Notes: generated from the letters alone by a model not told the origin. Shown: positions 6,845 to 15,548, counted from the first letter of the stretch. The stretch: DNA of 64,000 bases from UBA7672 sp965279205 (GCA_965279205.1 OZ257144.1:3472001-3536000); one strand, 5' to 3'. Translations and numbers: made by a program.

Positions 6845-8775
6845 ATCGCCGCCCGTTTCAGATCTGGCGGCAGTGCTTCCTCGACGAGGAATTTCTTGGC
6901 GTCGTCGAGCAGAACGACTTCGTTCGCCTGGCTTCCGAAGCGGCGCAGCGCCAGCTTGCGCTCCTCCGCTTCCTTGGCGCCGACCACCGCAATGACCGGG
7001 ATCTTCTGCAGTGAATGCTCCCGGACCTTGTAGTTGATCTTCTCGTTGCGCAGGTCCGTCGCCACGCGGATGCCAGCAGCCTTCAGCTCTTCCGCTGCCT
7101 GTTCCGCATACGCGTTCGCGCCCTCGGAGATCGAAGCCACGACCACCTGAACCGGCGCGAGCCACATCGGGAATGCGCCAGCATAGTGCTCGATCAGAAC
7201 GCCGATGAAGCGTTCGAGCGATCCGAGGATCGCGCGATGCAACATCACCGGACGATGTTTGCCGCCATCCTCGCCAACATATTCCGCGTCGAGTCGCTCC
7301 GGCAGCACATAGTCCAGCTGCAGCGTCCCGATCGTCCACTCGCGACCGATGCCATCCTTGATCACGAAGTCCAGCTTCGGGGCATAGAACGCGCCATCGC
7401 CCTCCGCGATGATCGGCTCGACACCCGCCTTGCGCGCGGCGCTCAGCATCTGCGCCTCGGCCTTGTCCCAGAACTCGTCCGAGCCCGCGCGCAGCTCCGG
7501 CCGCGTCGCCAGGTTGATGTGATCCGTCGTCAGGCCGAAATCGGAATGGATCGACTGCGCCAGCTTGATGAAGCTCGCCGTTTCGTCCTCGATCTGGTCC
7601 TCGCGGCAGAAGATGTGCGCATCGTCCTGCGTGAACGCCCGCACGCGCATCAACCCGTGCAGCGCTCCGCTCGGCTCATAGCGGTGACAGGCGCCGAACT
7701 CCGCCATGCGCATCGGCAGATCGCGATAGGATTTCTGCCCCTGCTTGAAGATCTGAACGTGACCGGGGCAGTTCATCGGCTTCAGCGAAAGCACTTCGTC
7801 TTCCGCCGTCTCGGCGACGAACATGTTGTCGCGATACTTCTCCCAATGGCCCGACTGTTCCCAGAACTTGCGATCCAGGACTTGAGGCGTGCGCACCTCG
7901 ATATAGTCCGCCGCATCGAGGCGACGGCGCACATAGCTCTCGACCGTCCGCCACAGCGTCAGGCCCTTGGGATGCCAGAACACCATCCCCTTGCCCTCTT
8001 CCTGCATGTGGAAGAGGTCGAGCTCGCGGCCGACGCGGCGGTGATCGCGCTTCTCGGCTTCCTCGAGACGCTTCAGGTGCGCCGCGAGATCAGCTTCCGT
8101 CGCCCATGCCGTGCCATAGAGGCGCTGCAGAACTTCATTGCGGCTGTCGCCGCGCCAGTAGGCGCCCGCCAGCTTCATCAGCTTGAACGCTTTCGGCAGC
8201 TTGCCCGTCGACGGCAGGTGCGGACCGCGGCACAGGTCCGCCCACGGTCCCTGGCGATAGAGCGTCACTTCCTCGCCCAGCGGGATGATGTCGTCGATGA
8301 TCTCGGCCTTGTAGAGTTCGCCGATGCGCTTGAAGTGCGCGATCGCGTCTTCGCGGCTCCAGACCTCCCGTACGATCGGGTAGTCCTTCTCGACGATCTC
8401 CTTCATCTTCGCTTCGATCTTCGCGAAGTCCTCCGTCGAGAACGGCTCCTTGCGCGCGAAGTCGTAGTAGAAACCGTCCTCGACCGAAGGCCCGATCGTC
8501 ACCTGCGTTCCTGGAAACAGCTCCTGCACTGCCTGCGCCATCACATGCGCCGCATCGTGCCGGATGACGTCTAGAGTCTCTGGATCTTTGTCGGACAGCA
8601 GCGCAAGCGTCGCGTCACCATCCAGCGGCCGTTTCATGTCGCGCAGCTCGCCATTGACCTTGGCGACGATGGATCGTTTGGCCAGCGACTTGGAAATGCT
8701 TTCGGCAATCGAGAGCGGCGTCGACCCGTCGGGATATTCCCGCTTCGAGCCATCGGGGAATGATACATTGATCAT
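6841..8775 (-). CDS. thrS: Threonine--tRNA ligase
   Basis: Class II aminoacyl-tRNA synthetase charging tRNA-Thr. The 644 residues carry the full domain set: TGS domain (residues 1-60), editing domain with HDAAHVMAQAVQELFP and later PWADLCRGPHLPSTG, catalytic core with the zinc-site Cys in LKPMNCPGHVQIFK, ACHRYEPSGALHGLMRVRAFTQDDAHIFCR, LHRAILGSLERFIGVLIEHYAG, and the C-terminal anticodon domain (VVVASISEGANAYAEQ, VGAKEAEERKLALRRFG). The length is normal. The start follows a 5' leader with an inverted repeat (CGGACGG at 8797-8803 and its complement at 8834-8840). The downstream GT2 gene overlaps its stop. Confidence 0.97.
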   Translation of the reverse strand: MINVSFPDGSKREYPDGSTPLSIAESISKSLAKRSIVAKVNGELRDMKRPLDGDATLALLSDKDPETLDVIRHDAAHVMAQAVQELFPGTQVTIGPSVEDGFYYDFARKEPFSTEDFAKIEAKMKEIVEKDYPIVREVWSREDAIAHFKRIGELYKAEIIDDIIPLGEEVTLYRQGPWADLCRGPHLPSTGKLPKAFKLMKLAGAYWRGDSRNEVLQRLYGTAWATEADLAAHLKRLEEAEKRDHRRVGRELDLFHMQEEGKGMVFWHPKGLTLWRTVESYVRRRLDAADYIEVRTPQVLDRKFWEQSGHWEKYRDNMFVAETAEDEVLSLKPMNCPGHVQIFKQGQKSYRDLPMRMAEFGACHRYEPSGALHGLMRVRAFTQDDAHIFCREDQIEDETASFIKLAQSIHSDFGLTTDHINLATRPELRAGSDEFWDKAEAQMLSAARKAGVEPIIAEGDGAFYAPKLDFVIKDGIGREWTIGTLQLDYVLPERLDAEYVGEDGGKHRPVMLHRAILGSLERFIGVLIEHYAGAFPMWLAPVQVVVASISEGANAYAEQAAEELKAAGIRVATDLRNEKINYKVREHSLQKIPVIAVVGAKEAEERKLALRRFGSQANEVVLLDDAKKFLVEEALPPDLKRAAM

Positions 8776-8868
8776 TGTTATGTCTTTCGTGTTCCGCGGA
8801 CGGATAAAGCACTTCGCCGGGCCTTGAAACCCGCCGTCCGGTTTTGATTTTGGCCTGGTCCTGGGAAC

Positions 8869-9198
8869 TTAAGGGCGAGCGGCTTCGGACCGGTCCACGC
8901 TCCAGACGCCATAGCGCCAGGGCGCGAACCACCGCGCGCCGGTGCTAGTGAGGGTCGGCGCCGGGTCCCACCCGTGCGATCCTCCGGGCCGGCAGCGGGA
9001 AAGCCGCGCCAGCGTCATCCACGATCCAGCCCATGCGCCGTGCTTGGACACGCACTCGGCGCAGTATTCCGCGCAGGAGGGCTCATGCCGGCAACGCACG
9101 CCCAGAGCGACGAACGCCGGTGACAGCGTCGCCTTGTAGCCCTTCAACAGGGCGCCCATCACGGGCCGGTAAGGTTGGGCCTGAGCCATGGCGGCCAT
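8869..9198 (-). CDS. yidD: Membrane protein insertion efficiency factor YidD
   Basis: Small amphipathic protein thought to assist YidC in membrane protein insertion. Residues 15-80 match the family: GALLKGYKATLSPAFVALG, CRHEPSCAEYCAECVSKHG with its conserved cysteines, then WMTLARLSRCRPGGSHGWDPAP. Two close ATG codons are possible starts (9198 and 9189). A 30-residue C-terminal tail rich in Trp and Arg extends past the family core. It lies upstream of thrS on the same strand; no ribonuclease P or yidC gene is adjacent here. Confidence 0.9.
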   Translation of the reverse strand: MAAMAQAQPYRPVMGALLKGYKATLSPAFVALGVRCRHEPSCAEYCAECVSKHGAWAGSWMTLARLSRCRPGGSHGWDPAPTLTSTGARWFAPWRYGVWSVDRSEAARP

Positions 9199-9290
9199 AT
9201 AACAACGCCCGGGTTAACAGGCAAACCGGGCGGCGGGCGCCGAACCCCGAAGGAAACGTGCTAACCTGCGAGAAGGTTTGGGAGGACCCG

Positions 9291-9794
9291 ATGCGCCTGC
9301 TGCTTTCCGCCACCGCCTTCGCAGCAGCCCTTCTGGCCAGCCCGGCCGCCGAAGCCTGTTCCTGCATATGTCAGAAAAACAGCCAGCCCGAGAACGCTAC
9401 CGAACGTAGCGAACAAGTCCGTAAAACGATCAAGGCTTTCGACTACGTCTTTATTGGCGAGATCGTCGCAATCGGCGCCGCCGTGCCCCTCCCTGTAGAC
9501 GCTCCCGAATTCGCAATTCCATTTCACTCAGTAACCATCAGGCCCGCAAAGATCCTCAAGGGCCCGGCCGCGGATGTCATCACGGTGATGGCGCGGCTCG
9601 GCGATGGCGGAAACTGCTTCAACGAACTGTCGGTCGGCGATGAATTCAAAGGACTGGCTATCGCGAGGGCGATGCCTGGCGCGCCACGAACTGGAACTGC
9701 GATTGCGACAACTGGGCGATCTTCTATCGCGACGGTCCACTGCCCACTGCCTATTACGCAAAATCACGTTCGTGCGGCAGCGAGCGCTGACTAG
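9291..9794 (+). CDS. Secreted Cys-rich protein with an apparent frameshift near 9650
   Basis: An intact signal peptide (MRLLLSATAFAAALLASPAAEA) is followed by CSCICQ, suggesting an exported protein with disulfides or a lipid anchor. GGGAGG precedes the ATG. The open frame runs to a TAG at 9794, but after about 9650 its translation becomes low-complexity. The frame one base back reads YREGDAWRATNWNCDCD and goes on to CGSER and a stop at 9790, which looks like the genuine C terminus. One base therefore seems missing near 9651, either a real lesion or a sequence error. The middle, with TVMARLGDGGNCFNELSVGDEF, is reminiscent of tissue-inhibitor-of-metalloproteinase-like exported proteins, but this is only an impression. 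Confidence 0.6.
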   Translation: MRLLLSATAFAAALLASPAAEACSCICQKNSQPENATERSEQVRKTIKAFDYVFIGEIVAIGAAVPLPVDAPEFAIPFHSVTIRPAKILKGPAADVITVMARLGDGGNCFNELSVGDEFKGLAIARAMPGAPRTGTAIATTGRSSIATVHCPLPITQNHVRAAASAD

Positions 9795-10267
9795 CGGGCG
9801 ACCTTCACAAACGTCCCGACATGCCCTTTGTCAGCTCCGGCCGGCGTCACCGTGTAGCTGTTCGGCGAAAGCTTCCACACCAGGTCCGGCGTCTCCTGCC
9901 CCGGCTTCGATCCGAAGCGAACCTCGTCTCCGACCCGCGCGCCATAGCCAATCAGCTTGCCGCCGTTTGAATAGAAGTACTCGTACACCAGCGACCCGCT
10001 CGGCTTGTCGAGCAGGTAGACGCTGACACCTTCGTAGATCACCTCGCCCTTCGGTGTCCTCACCTTGTGCGTATCCGTCACCATCTTGCCGCCAACGGCC
10101 GCCTCGAAGCAGTGCGTGTCGGTATTCGGTCCAGCATCGTCCATCTGCGTGCGCCAGCACGAACCGGTCAGCCCCGCAAACACCTCGCCCGGCTGCGCGC
10201 CCGTCTGCGCCACGGCCGCGCCGCCTTGTGCGATCAGACCGAGGACAAGAATGCGAAACGCCAGCAT
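9791..10267 (-). CDS. Secreted hypothetical protein
   Basis: A 158-residue protein with a clear signal peptide (MLAFRILVLGLIAQGGAAVAQ) and a mature beta-rich part: GSCWRTQMDDAGPNTDTHCFEAAVGGKMV with two cysteines, then GEVIYEGVSVYLLDKPSG and SLVYEYFYSNGGKLIGYG. The pattern suits a small lipocalin-like or beta-barrel periplasmic protein, but I do not recognise a named family. Its stop overlaps the end of the convergent gene by 4 bases. Confidence 0.8.
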   Translation of the reverse strand: MLAFRILVLGLIAQGGAAVAQTGAQPGEVFAGLTGSCWRTQMDDAGPNTDTHCFEAAVGGKMVTDTHKVRTPKGEVIYEGVSVYLLDKPSGSLVYEYFYSNGGKLIGYGARVGDEVRFGSKPGQETPDLVWKLSPNSYTVTPAGADKGHVGTFVKVAR

Positions 10268-10344
10268 GGCCGCTCCCTGTGAATGCCGGGAACCTGCAGG
10301 CTCAGGCTTTGCGAGTCAAACTCGCGCGCACTGAACGGCGTGGC

Positions 10345-11304
10345 TCACAGATCGAGATCCCAGAATTCCGAAGTCGCCTTGCCGCCCCAGTCGTCGTGGC
10401 TCTCTTCGCCTGTCTTGGTGAAGCCGAGCTTCGCATAGATCGCCCGCGCCGCCGTCAGCTCCTTATGGGTCCATAGCGTGACGCGCCGGTATCCCTTCGC
10501 CCGGGCAAAGCTAACGCACTCCTCCACCAGCCGCCGGCCAAGCCCCATCCCGCGCGCCGAAGGCTCAAGCAGCAGCAGGCGTATGCGCGCCACGTCAGAT
10601 TTCTTCGCCTTCGGATCGTCCTTCACCAGCATCACGCATCCGGCGCGCTGGCCGTCCATATCAGCGATCCAGCACTTCTCCAGCTTCGCATCGAAATTCG
10701 CGGAAAAGTCCGACACGATCCGCGCGCACACGCCCTCGAACGGCCCGCGCCAGCCATACTCCTCGCCGTAGATCTCCGCATGCCGCTGCACCATCCAGCC
10801 AAGGTCCCCCGGCTCCGGATCGCGCAGTGTGTAGGTTCGCGACGCATCTGCAGGTTCACCCAGCAGCGCCTCGATGGTCGCCATTGCATCGACCAGCCGC
10901 TTTCGCTCTCCCGCTTTCAGCGGCGCGAGCATCGCCGTCGTGTTTGCAATCTGCCGCTGGTTTGCCGCCGCAAACTGCTTCCGCCCCATGGCCGATAGCC
11001 CCAGATAGCTCGCCCGGGCATCAGCCTTCGAACGCGTCCGTGCAACCAGTCCGTCTTTCTCGAACTTTTGTAAAAGGCGGCTGAGATAGGCCGCGTCCAG
11101 GTCGAGCGTCTTGCCGATATCGCTCGCGGTTACCTGCCTGCCGTTCGCAATCTCGAACAGCACGCGCATCTCGGCCAAGGACCACGGCGTATCGAGGAAG
11201 TTCTTTCGCAGCACGCCGACCTCGCGCGTGTAGAACCGGTTGAACCGGCGAATGGATGCGATTTGGGATCGGGACGGAGCAGCCATGCTCACACGCTTGC
11301 CCAT
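10345..11304 (-). CDS. MarR-type regulator fused to a GNAT acetyltransferase
   Basis: A 319-residue two-domain protein. Residues 20-150 are a MarR winged helix: FNRFYTREVGVLRKNFLDTPWSLAEMRVLFEIANG, VTASDIGKTLDLDAAYLSRLLQKFEKDGLV and the wing around ARSYLGLSAMG. Residues 165-319 are a GNAT domain with the acetyl-CoA loop LEPSARGMGLGRRLVEECV and YAKLGFTKTGEE. Such fusions are a known class; substrate and ligand are unknown. A near-perfect palindrome overlaps the start and is probably its own operator. An ATG at 11286 (MAAPSRSQ) is an equally possible start, and is preferable if the operator lies in the untranslated leader. Confidence 0.9.
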   Translation of the reverse strand: MGKRVSMAAPSRSQIASIRRFNRFYTREVGVLRKNFLDTPWSLAEMRVLFEIANGRQVTASDIGKTLDLDAAYLSRLLQKFEKDGLVARTRSKADARASYLGLSAMGRKQFAAANQRQIANTTAMLAPLKAGERKRLVDAMATIEALLGEPADASRTYTLRDPEPGDLGWMVQRHAEIYGEEYGWRGPFEGVCARIVSDFSANFDAKLEKCWIADMDGQRAGCVMLVKDDPKAKKSDVARIRLLLLEPSARGMGLGRRLVEECVSFARAKGYRRVTLWTHKELTAARAIYAKLGFTKTGEESHDDWGGKATSEFWDLDL

Positions 11305-11326
11305 ATAGTTGACTTAGTCAAGTATA
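11304..11326. promoter_or_regulatory. Palindromic MarR-type operator
   Basis: The core TTGACTTAGTCAA (11309-11321) is a perfect 5-3-5 inverted repeat, extended on both sides by TATA-like arms (TATAg / gTATA). This is the size and style of a MarR-family site, and it abuts the start of the MarR-GNAT gene. TATACT just upstream on the minus strand could be its -10 box, so binding would block transcription (autoregulation). The match is by eye. Confidence 0.6.
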
Positions 11327-11375
11327 TCGAGGCGCAAAATCTAACGCGCCAACCGGGCGTCCGCGTTGGAAGGAT

Positions 11376-11810
11376 TCAGCGCTTTGCCAGCGCCTGCTGC
11401 ATCGCCTCAACCACGGCGTCGAAGGCCAGCATGGTGGAGGCGTGCCGGGGCGGGTATTCGCGCACCGGCTGGAGATGGCGCAGCTCCCAGAACTCGCCGC
11501 CCGGCGGCTCGGCCCCGTCCTTCAGCATGGCGCGTAGCGCATCGCGCGCCGCCTCGATCTCCTGCAGCGAGCGGCCGATGGCATGGCGGGCCAGAATCGA
11601 CGACGCCGCCTGGCCGAGCGCACAAGCCTTTGGCTCGATGCCGATGTCGGCGATGCGGCCATCCGCGTCCAGCTTTACATCAACCTGCACGGTCGACCCG
11701 CACACGCGCGAGACCTTGAGCGAGGTTCCCTGCGGATCGGCCAGCCGCTCGGCGTGCGGGATATCCGCGGCCAGCTCCAGAACCCGGTTGTGATAGAGAT
11801 CGCCGAACAC
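11376..11810 (-). CDS. Iron-sulfur cluster assembly scaffold protein (IscU/NifU-N type)
   Basis: A U-type scaffold on which Fe-S clusters are built. The three conserved Cys positions are visible: the RVCGSTVQVDV segment, KACALGQAASSILARH, and a third region near the C terminus where Glu/His residues (EFWELRHLQPV) replace the usual Cys context. This matches a variant family common in alphaproteobacteria, beginning around FGDLYHNRVLELA. I therefore chose the GTG at 11810 over the longer frame from 11861, whose extra residues do not fit; a TTG at 11813 is also possible. No isc or suf genes are adjacent, so it may be an accessory scaffold. Confidence 0.82.
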   Translation of the reverse strand: MFGDLYHNRVLELAADIPHAERLADPQGTSLKVSRVCGSTVQVDVKLDADGRIADIGIEPKACALGQAASSILARHAIGRSLQEIEAARDALRAMLKDGAEPPGGEFWELRHLQPVREYPPRHASTMLAFDAVVEAMQQALAKR

Positions 11811-11897
11811 CAAGCATTTCCAGGCAAAGTGGAGACCGGTTTGCCGCGGGAAATGCGACAACCAACACGTCCTAGATCGTGCGGAAACGCGCTGCGA

Positions 11898-12785
11898 TCA
11901 AGCGTCCTGAGCCGGCAGGGGCGGCGGCGGAGCGGATTGCACCTCGGACAGTGTCCGCATCCACGGCTTGGTCTTCTGCGAAAACAACCGGTCTCCGGCC
12001 GCTCGCGCCTCGCCAACCAGCGCATTTCGCCGCGCCGTCAGCACGCCAAGAAACCCGTCCGGCGCGTCTGTCCAGTCTTTCGCGCCTTCAGCCACGATCT
12101 CCAGATCCTGTACTTCGCCTAGCACGGCAGCCAGCTCCCGTGAGCCGCCCGCCCGCTCACCCAGCGCGACGGGAAAGGTCAGCCGCAGCAGCCGCGCCTG
12201 CAGGGCGTGATACTTCGTCTGCTTGCGCCATTCATGCAGCAGCAGCGGATCCTCGTCCTCCAGCGCCGCCTTCATCGTGATGCGCCCGGCGCGATAGGTA
12301 TCGCCCAGCGCCTCGATCATGTCCTCGCGCTTGCCCGCGACGAGATCAGGAACCAGTTCGCTGCGCCGCTGGGTGAACGCATCACGGAACGTGTCGATCG
12401 CCTGAACAGCGTCGACTGTCCGGCGGTCGCGCTCGAACTTCTCGCCGAGCTTGCGCGTCATCGCCGTGCCCATCTTTGCCACGAGGAATGGCTCCAGAGC
12501 CGACAGCGCCTCAAGCCTGGCGCCGGCATCGCGCAGGTCGGACAGCATGCGCCCGGCATCGCGCCACCAACGGTTCTGGGTGCGGAACTTCTTCGATCCC
12601 ATCAGCGGACGGGCCAGCCGCAGGGCGGCGCGCACTCGCTTGGCCCGCACCCTCGCCTTGTGGGCAAACGCGGACGCGTTCTCGAACGCATCCGCGCACT
12701 CGGCCGCCAGCTTCACCGTCTGTTCGTCGATGACCCGCTCAAGCCCGCGGCCCGGCGTCTCGTGGAGCGCGAGGACGAAGCTCAC
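11898..12785 (-). CDS. CHAD domain protein
   Basis: A 295-residue all-helical CHAD protein; the family is rich in conserved His and basic residues and binds polyphosphate, often at PHA granules. Visible features: HKARVRAKRVRAALRLARPLMG near residue 42, NRWWRDAGRMLSDLRDAGARLEALSAL, and the second repeat with LLLHEWRKQTKYHALQARLL. There is no fused CYTH/triphosphatase domain. The gene lies 3 bases upstream of the next gene's stop on the same strand. The presence of phaR and phaB at the left edge makes a granule link conceivable but unproven. Confidence 0.88.
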   Translation of the reverse strand: MSFVLALHETPGRGLERVIDEQTVKLAAECADAFENASAFAHKARVRAKRVRAALRLARPLMGSKKFRTQNRWWRDAGRMLSDLRDAGARLEALSALEPFLVAKMGTAMTRKLGEKFERDRRTVDAVQAIDTFRDAFTQRRSELVPDLVAGKREDMIEALGDTYRAGRITMKAALEDEDPLLLHEWRKQTKYHALQARLLRLTFPVALGERAGGSRELAAVLGEVQDLEIVAEGAKDWTDAPDGFLGVLTARRNALVGEARAAGDRLFSQKTKPWMRTLSEVQSAPPPPLPAQDA

Positions 12786-12788
12786 CGC

Positions 12789-13229
12789 TTACCCACGCGA
12801 GTTGCGCTTGTCGTTATAGTTCTTCATGGGGTCACGAATGTGCGTGCGGGAATAATGCGCGGTCGGCTCGCGCTCGTTCGGCCAGAACGCCACCGTCCAG
12901 GCATGGACATCGTCATTGACCGAATAGACCCGTTCGCATTCGAGCTCCGGAACCGGCCGCCCGTCGGGGCGGTTGCCGTCCAGGCATTTGAACCCGTCGG
13001 CCTCGAGCGTTGCACGCGCCTTTGCTTCATCGCCGATATTGTAGGTGCGGCTGATATAGGCGCGGAATGATGCATCGACCGAGCCCTCGGCATCCCGGTC
13101 CCAGAATCCGAAATTGGTGCCGCCCGGTCCCGGTCCCTGCGGCGGCCGCGGTCCGCCCGTGATCGGGTTGCTTGAAGCGCACGCCGCAGCCAGCGTCAGC
13201 ACGGCTGCAACAACCAATGCGAGTCTCAT
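12789..13229 (-). CDS. Putative lipoprotein
   Basis: A 146-residue protein starting MRLALVVAAVLTLAAACASS, a lipoprotein signal with the lipobox AAAC. The mature part begins with a Gly/Pro-rich spacer (GGPRPPQGPGPGG), followed by a compact domain with two cysteines (GFKCLDGNR, ELECERVYSVND) and an Asn/Lys/Arg-rich tail. No domain recognised. The downstream CHAD gene follows after 3 bases, so the two are probably cotranscribed. Confidence 0.75.
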   Translation of the reverse strand: MRLALVVAAVLTLAAACASSNPITGGPRPPQGPGPGGTNFGFWDRDAEGSVDASFRAYISRTYNIGDEAKARATLEADGFKCLDGNRPDGRPVPELECERVYSVNDDVHAWTVAFWPNEREPTAHYSRTHIRDPMKNYNDKRNSRG

Positions 13230-13318
13230 CGCCCAGTCCCTTCCAAACACGTGTCCCAAGCATAGACCCCGCCAAAGCGGCGTCAAACGGCTGTGGCGCC
13301 CCTGAATGCGGCGCCTAG

Positions 13319-13374
13319 ACGCGCTGCCATAAACGCGCTGCTATAAACGCGCCGCCCTAAACGCGCCGCCATGT
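13319..13374. repeat. 14-base tandem repeat spanning the cysS stop codon
   Basis: Three full copies of a 14-base unit (ACGCGCTGCCATAA and variants) plus a partial fourth. They start downstream of cysS and run through its stop and last codons. The unit length is not a multiple of three, so expansion or contraction could change the C terminus of CysS. Confidence 0.7.
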
Positions 13375-14730
13375 CGAGCCGTCCGGCCCGTCCATGATCT
13401 CGATGCCCTCGGCGGCCAGTTGCTTCCGGATGCGGTCAGCCTCGGCGAAGTCCTTCGCCTTGCGCGCCGCGACGCGCGCCGCCACAGCTGCATCGATGCG
13501 CGCGGCATCCGATTCATCGCCCCGAGCCCATTCGTCCGGATCGCGCTGTAGCAGGCCGAGCAGATCGCCTGCCGCCAGCATCAGACCCTTCATCCGCGGC
13601 CAGTCATGCATCTCGGACTTGTTGGCTTCCGTCGCCAGCGCCGAAAGTTCAGCCAGCGCCAGCGGCGTGTTGAGATCGTCGCACAGCGCCGACAGTACGC
13701 CCTCTGGGGCGCCGGTATTGGCCGCATCCACGTCCTTCATCCGCCGCAGCGCATTGTAGAGCCGGTCCAGCGTCGCCTTGCTCTGGTCGAGCAGCGACTC
13801 CGTCCAGTCGAGCGGCTGGCGATAGTGCGCCGACATCAGGGCCAGCCGCATCGTCTCGCCGTCATAGTGCTTCAGCAGATCATGGATAAGCTTCACATTG
13901 CCGAGCGACTTGGACATCTTTTCCGAGTCCATCGACAGAAAGCCGTTGTGCAGCCAGTAGCACGCCATCGGCTGCCCATGAGCGCACTCGCTCTGCGCGA
14001 TCTCGTTCTCATGGTGCGGGAAGATCAGGTCGAGCCCGCCGGCATGGATGTCGAGCGTTTCACCCAGCACCGCCTTCGCCATTGCCGAGCACTCGATATG
14101 CCAGCCCGGCCGCCCCTCGCCCCACGGGCTATCCCAGCGCGCCTCTTTCGGCTCGTTGGGCTTGGCCGCCTTCCAGAGCGCAAAGTCGGCCGGATCGCGC
14201 TTGCCGCCGTCGACCTCGACCCGGGCGCCCGCGATCATCTCGTCGCGATTGCGGCCAGACAGCTTCCCGTAGTCGGCCATCGACGGCACGTGAAACAGGA
14301 CGCCGTCCTTCCCCTGATAGGCGTGTCCCTTGGCCACCAGCTCGCCGATAATGGCGATCATGCCCTCGATATGCTCGGTCGCGTGGGGCCGCATCGTCGG
14401 CTCGATCACGCCCAATGCGCCGATGTCCTCGCGATAGATCCGCTCGTAAAGCGCGGTGATCTCGCCGATCGGCCGGCCGGTTTCCGCTGCGGCGGCAATG
14501 ATCTTGTCGTCCACATCCGTGATGTTGGCGGCATAGACCACGTGGTCCGCGCCGTATTTCAGCCGAAGGAGGCGAAACAGCACGTCGAATGCGACCGGAG
14601 GCCGCGCATTGCCGATATGGGCATAGGAATAAACCGTCGGTCCGCAGACATACATCGTCACCCGCTGCGGGTTTTGCGGCGAAAAGACCTGCTTTTCGCG
14701 TGTCAGCGTGTTGTGAAGGCGGATGTCCAT
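13357..14730 (-). CDS. cysS: Cysteine--tRNA ligase
   Basis: Class I synthetase charging tRNA-Cys. Motifs: zinc-site Cys in YVCGPTVYSYAHIGNARPPVAFDV, where HIGN is the HIGH signature; GWHIECSAMAKAVLGETLDIHAGGLDLIFPHHENEIAQSE with the zinc Cys and His; and SEKMSKSLGN, the KMSKS loop. A helical C-terminal domain ends in GIEIMDGPDGSTWRRV, also typical of the family. At 457 residues the length is normal. The last codons overlap a short tandem repeat. It is divergent from folE, with about 200 bases between them. Confidence 0.97.
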   Translation of the reverse strand: MDIRLHNTLTREKQVFSPQNPQRVTMYVCGPTVYSYAHIGNARPPVAFDVLFRLLRLKYGADHVVYAANITDVDDKIIAAAAETGRPIGEITALYERIYREDIGALGVIEPTMRPHATEHIEGMIAIIGELVAKGHAYQGKDGVLFHVPSMADYGKLSGRNRDEMIAGARVEVDGGKRDPADFALWKAAKPNEPKEARWDSPWGEGRPGWHIECSAMAKAVLGETLDIHAGGLDLIFPHHENEIAQSECAHGQPMACYWLHNGFLSMDSEKMSKSLGNVKLIHDLLKHYDGETMRLALMSAHYRQPLDWTESLLDQSKATLDRLYNALRRMKDVDAANTGAPEGVLSALCDDLNTPLALAELSALATEANKSEMHDWPRMKGLMLAAGDLLGLLQRDPDEWARGDESDAARIDAAVAARVAARKAKDFAEADRIRKQLAAEGIEIMDGPDGSTWRRV

Positions 14731-14933
14731 AAAGGCGTCTTTTCGTTCCGTTAGGAATATTCAATAAGGGTTTGCGGTGCAGCGGACTGGCGTTTTCTTG
14801 AGAGGCGCCTATGTCTCACGCACGCCTTGCCCGATCAATCTGGCTTGGACGATACGACGTATATCTAGGGTGTCGTGATGCCCGGGCGCTGGAATTCTAA
14901 GGAATCCCCGCCCCAGTAACGAAAGGATCGGCC

Positions 14934-15548
14934 ATGGACGCCGTGATCAAAGGCAAGGCCAAGGCCGAGAATGAACCCTTCAAACGCCCCTCCCGGGACG
15001 AGGCTGAGGATGCTGTTCGCACCCTCATCGCCTGGGCCGGCGATGATCCGAAGCGCGAAGGTCTCATCGACACGCCCGGCCGCGTCGTCGATGCGTATGA
15101 GGAATGGTTCGAGGGCTATCGCCAGGACCCGAAGGAATACCTCGCGAAGACGTTCGGCGACGTGAAGGGCTATGACGACATCGTCATGCTTCGCGACATC
15201 GATGTCGAATCCCACTGCGAACACCACATGGCGCCCTTCCTCGGCAAGGCATGCGTCGCCTACATGCCGACCGAAGCCGTCGTCGGCATCTCCAAGCTCG
15301 CCCGGGTCGTCGAGATCTATGCCAAGCGCCTCCAGACCCAGGAGACGATGACGTCGCAAATCCTCAACGCCATCCAGGACTCGCTGAAGCCCCATGGCGT
15401 CGCCGTCCTGATCGATGCCAAGCACGAGTGCATGACAACACGCGGCGTTCACCACCCCAACGTGTCGACCATCACCACGCAGTTCAGCGGCGTCTTCAAG
15501 ACCGACCAGGAACTGCGCGAACGCTTCCTGCGGTTGGCTGGGAAGTAA
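14934..15548 (+). CDS. folE: GTP cyclohydrolase I
   Basis: First enzyme of folate/tetrahydropterin synthesis: GTP to dihydroneopterin triphosphate. The 204 residues include DPKREGLIDTPGRVVDAYEEWFEGY, the zinc and catalytic site VESHCEHHMAPFLGKACVAYMP, VVGISKLARVVEIYAKRLQTQE, and KHECMTTRGVHHPNVSTITTQFSG with the second zinc Cys. The C terminus (FKTDQELRERFLRLAGK) is the part that recurs as a relic 650 bases downstream. An ATG with AAAGGA 6 bases upstream sets the start. Confidence 0.96.
   Translation: MDAVIKGKAKAENEPFKRPSRDEAEDAVRTLIAWAGDDPKREGLIDTPGRVVDAYEEWFEGYRQDPKEYLAKTFGDVKGYDDIVMLRDIDVESHCEHHMAPFLGKACVAYMPTEAVVGISKLARVVEIYAKRLQTQETMTSQILNAIQDSLKPHGVAVLIDAKHECMTTRGVHHPNVSTITTQFSGVFKTDQELRERFLRLAGK

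Noticed and set aside
6845..7339. An N-terminal extension of the coupled GT2 gene into thrS
   Set aside because: The extra residues are a shadow of thrS (Arg/Gly-rich), and the GTG at the thrS stop gives a standard 4-base overlap.
7015..8574. A 519-codon open frame antisense to thrS
   Set aside because: It is an antisense shadow of a GC-rich real gene: His/Arg/Leu-rich, no domain, no ribosome site. ThrS on the other strand is complete.
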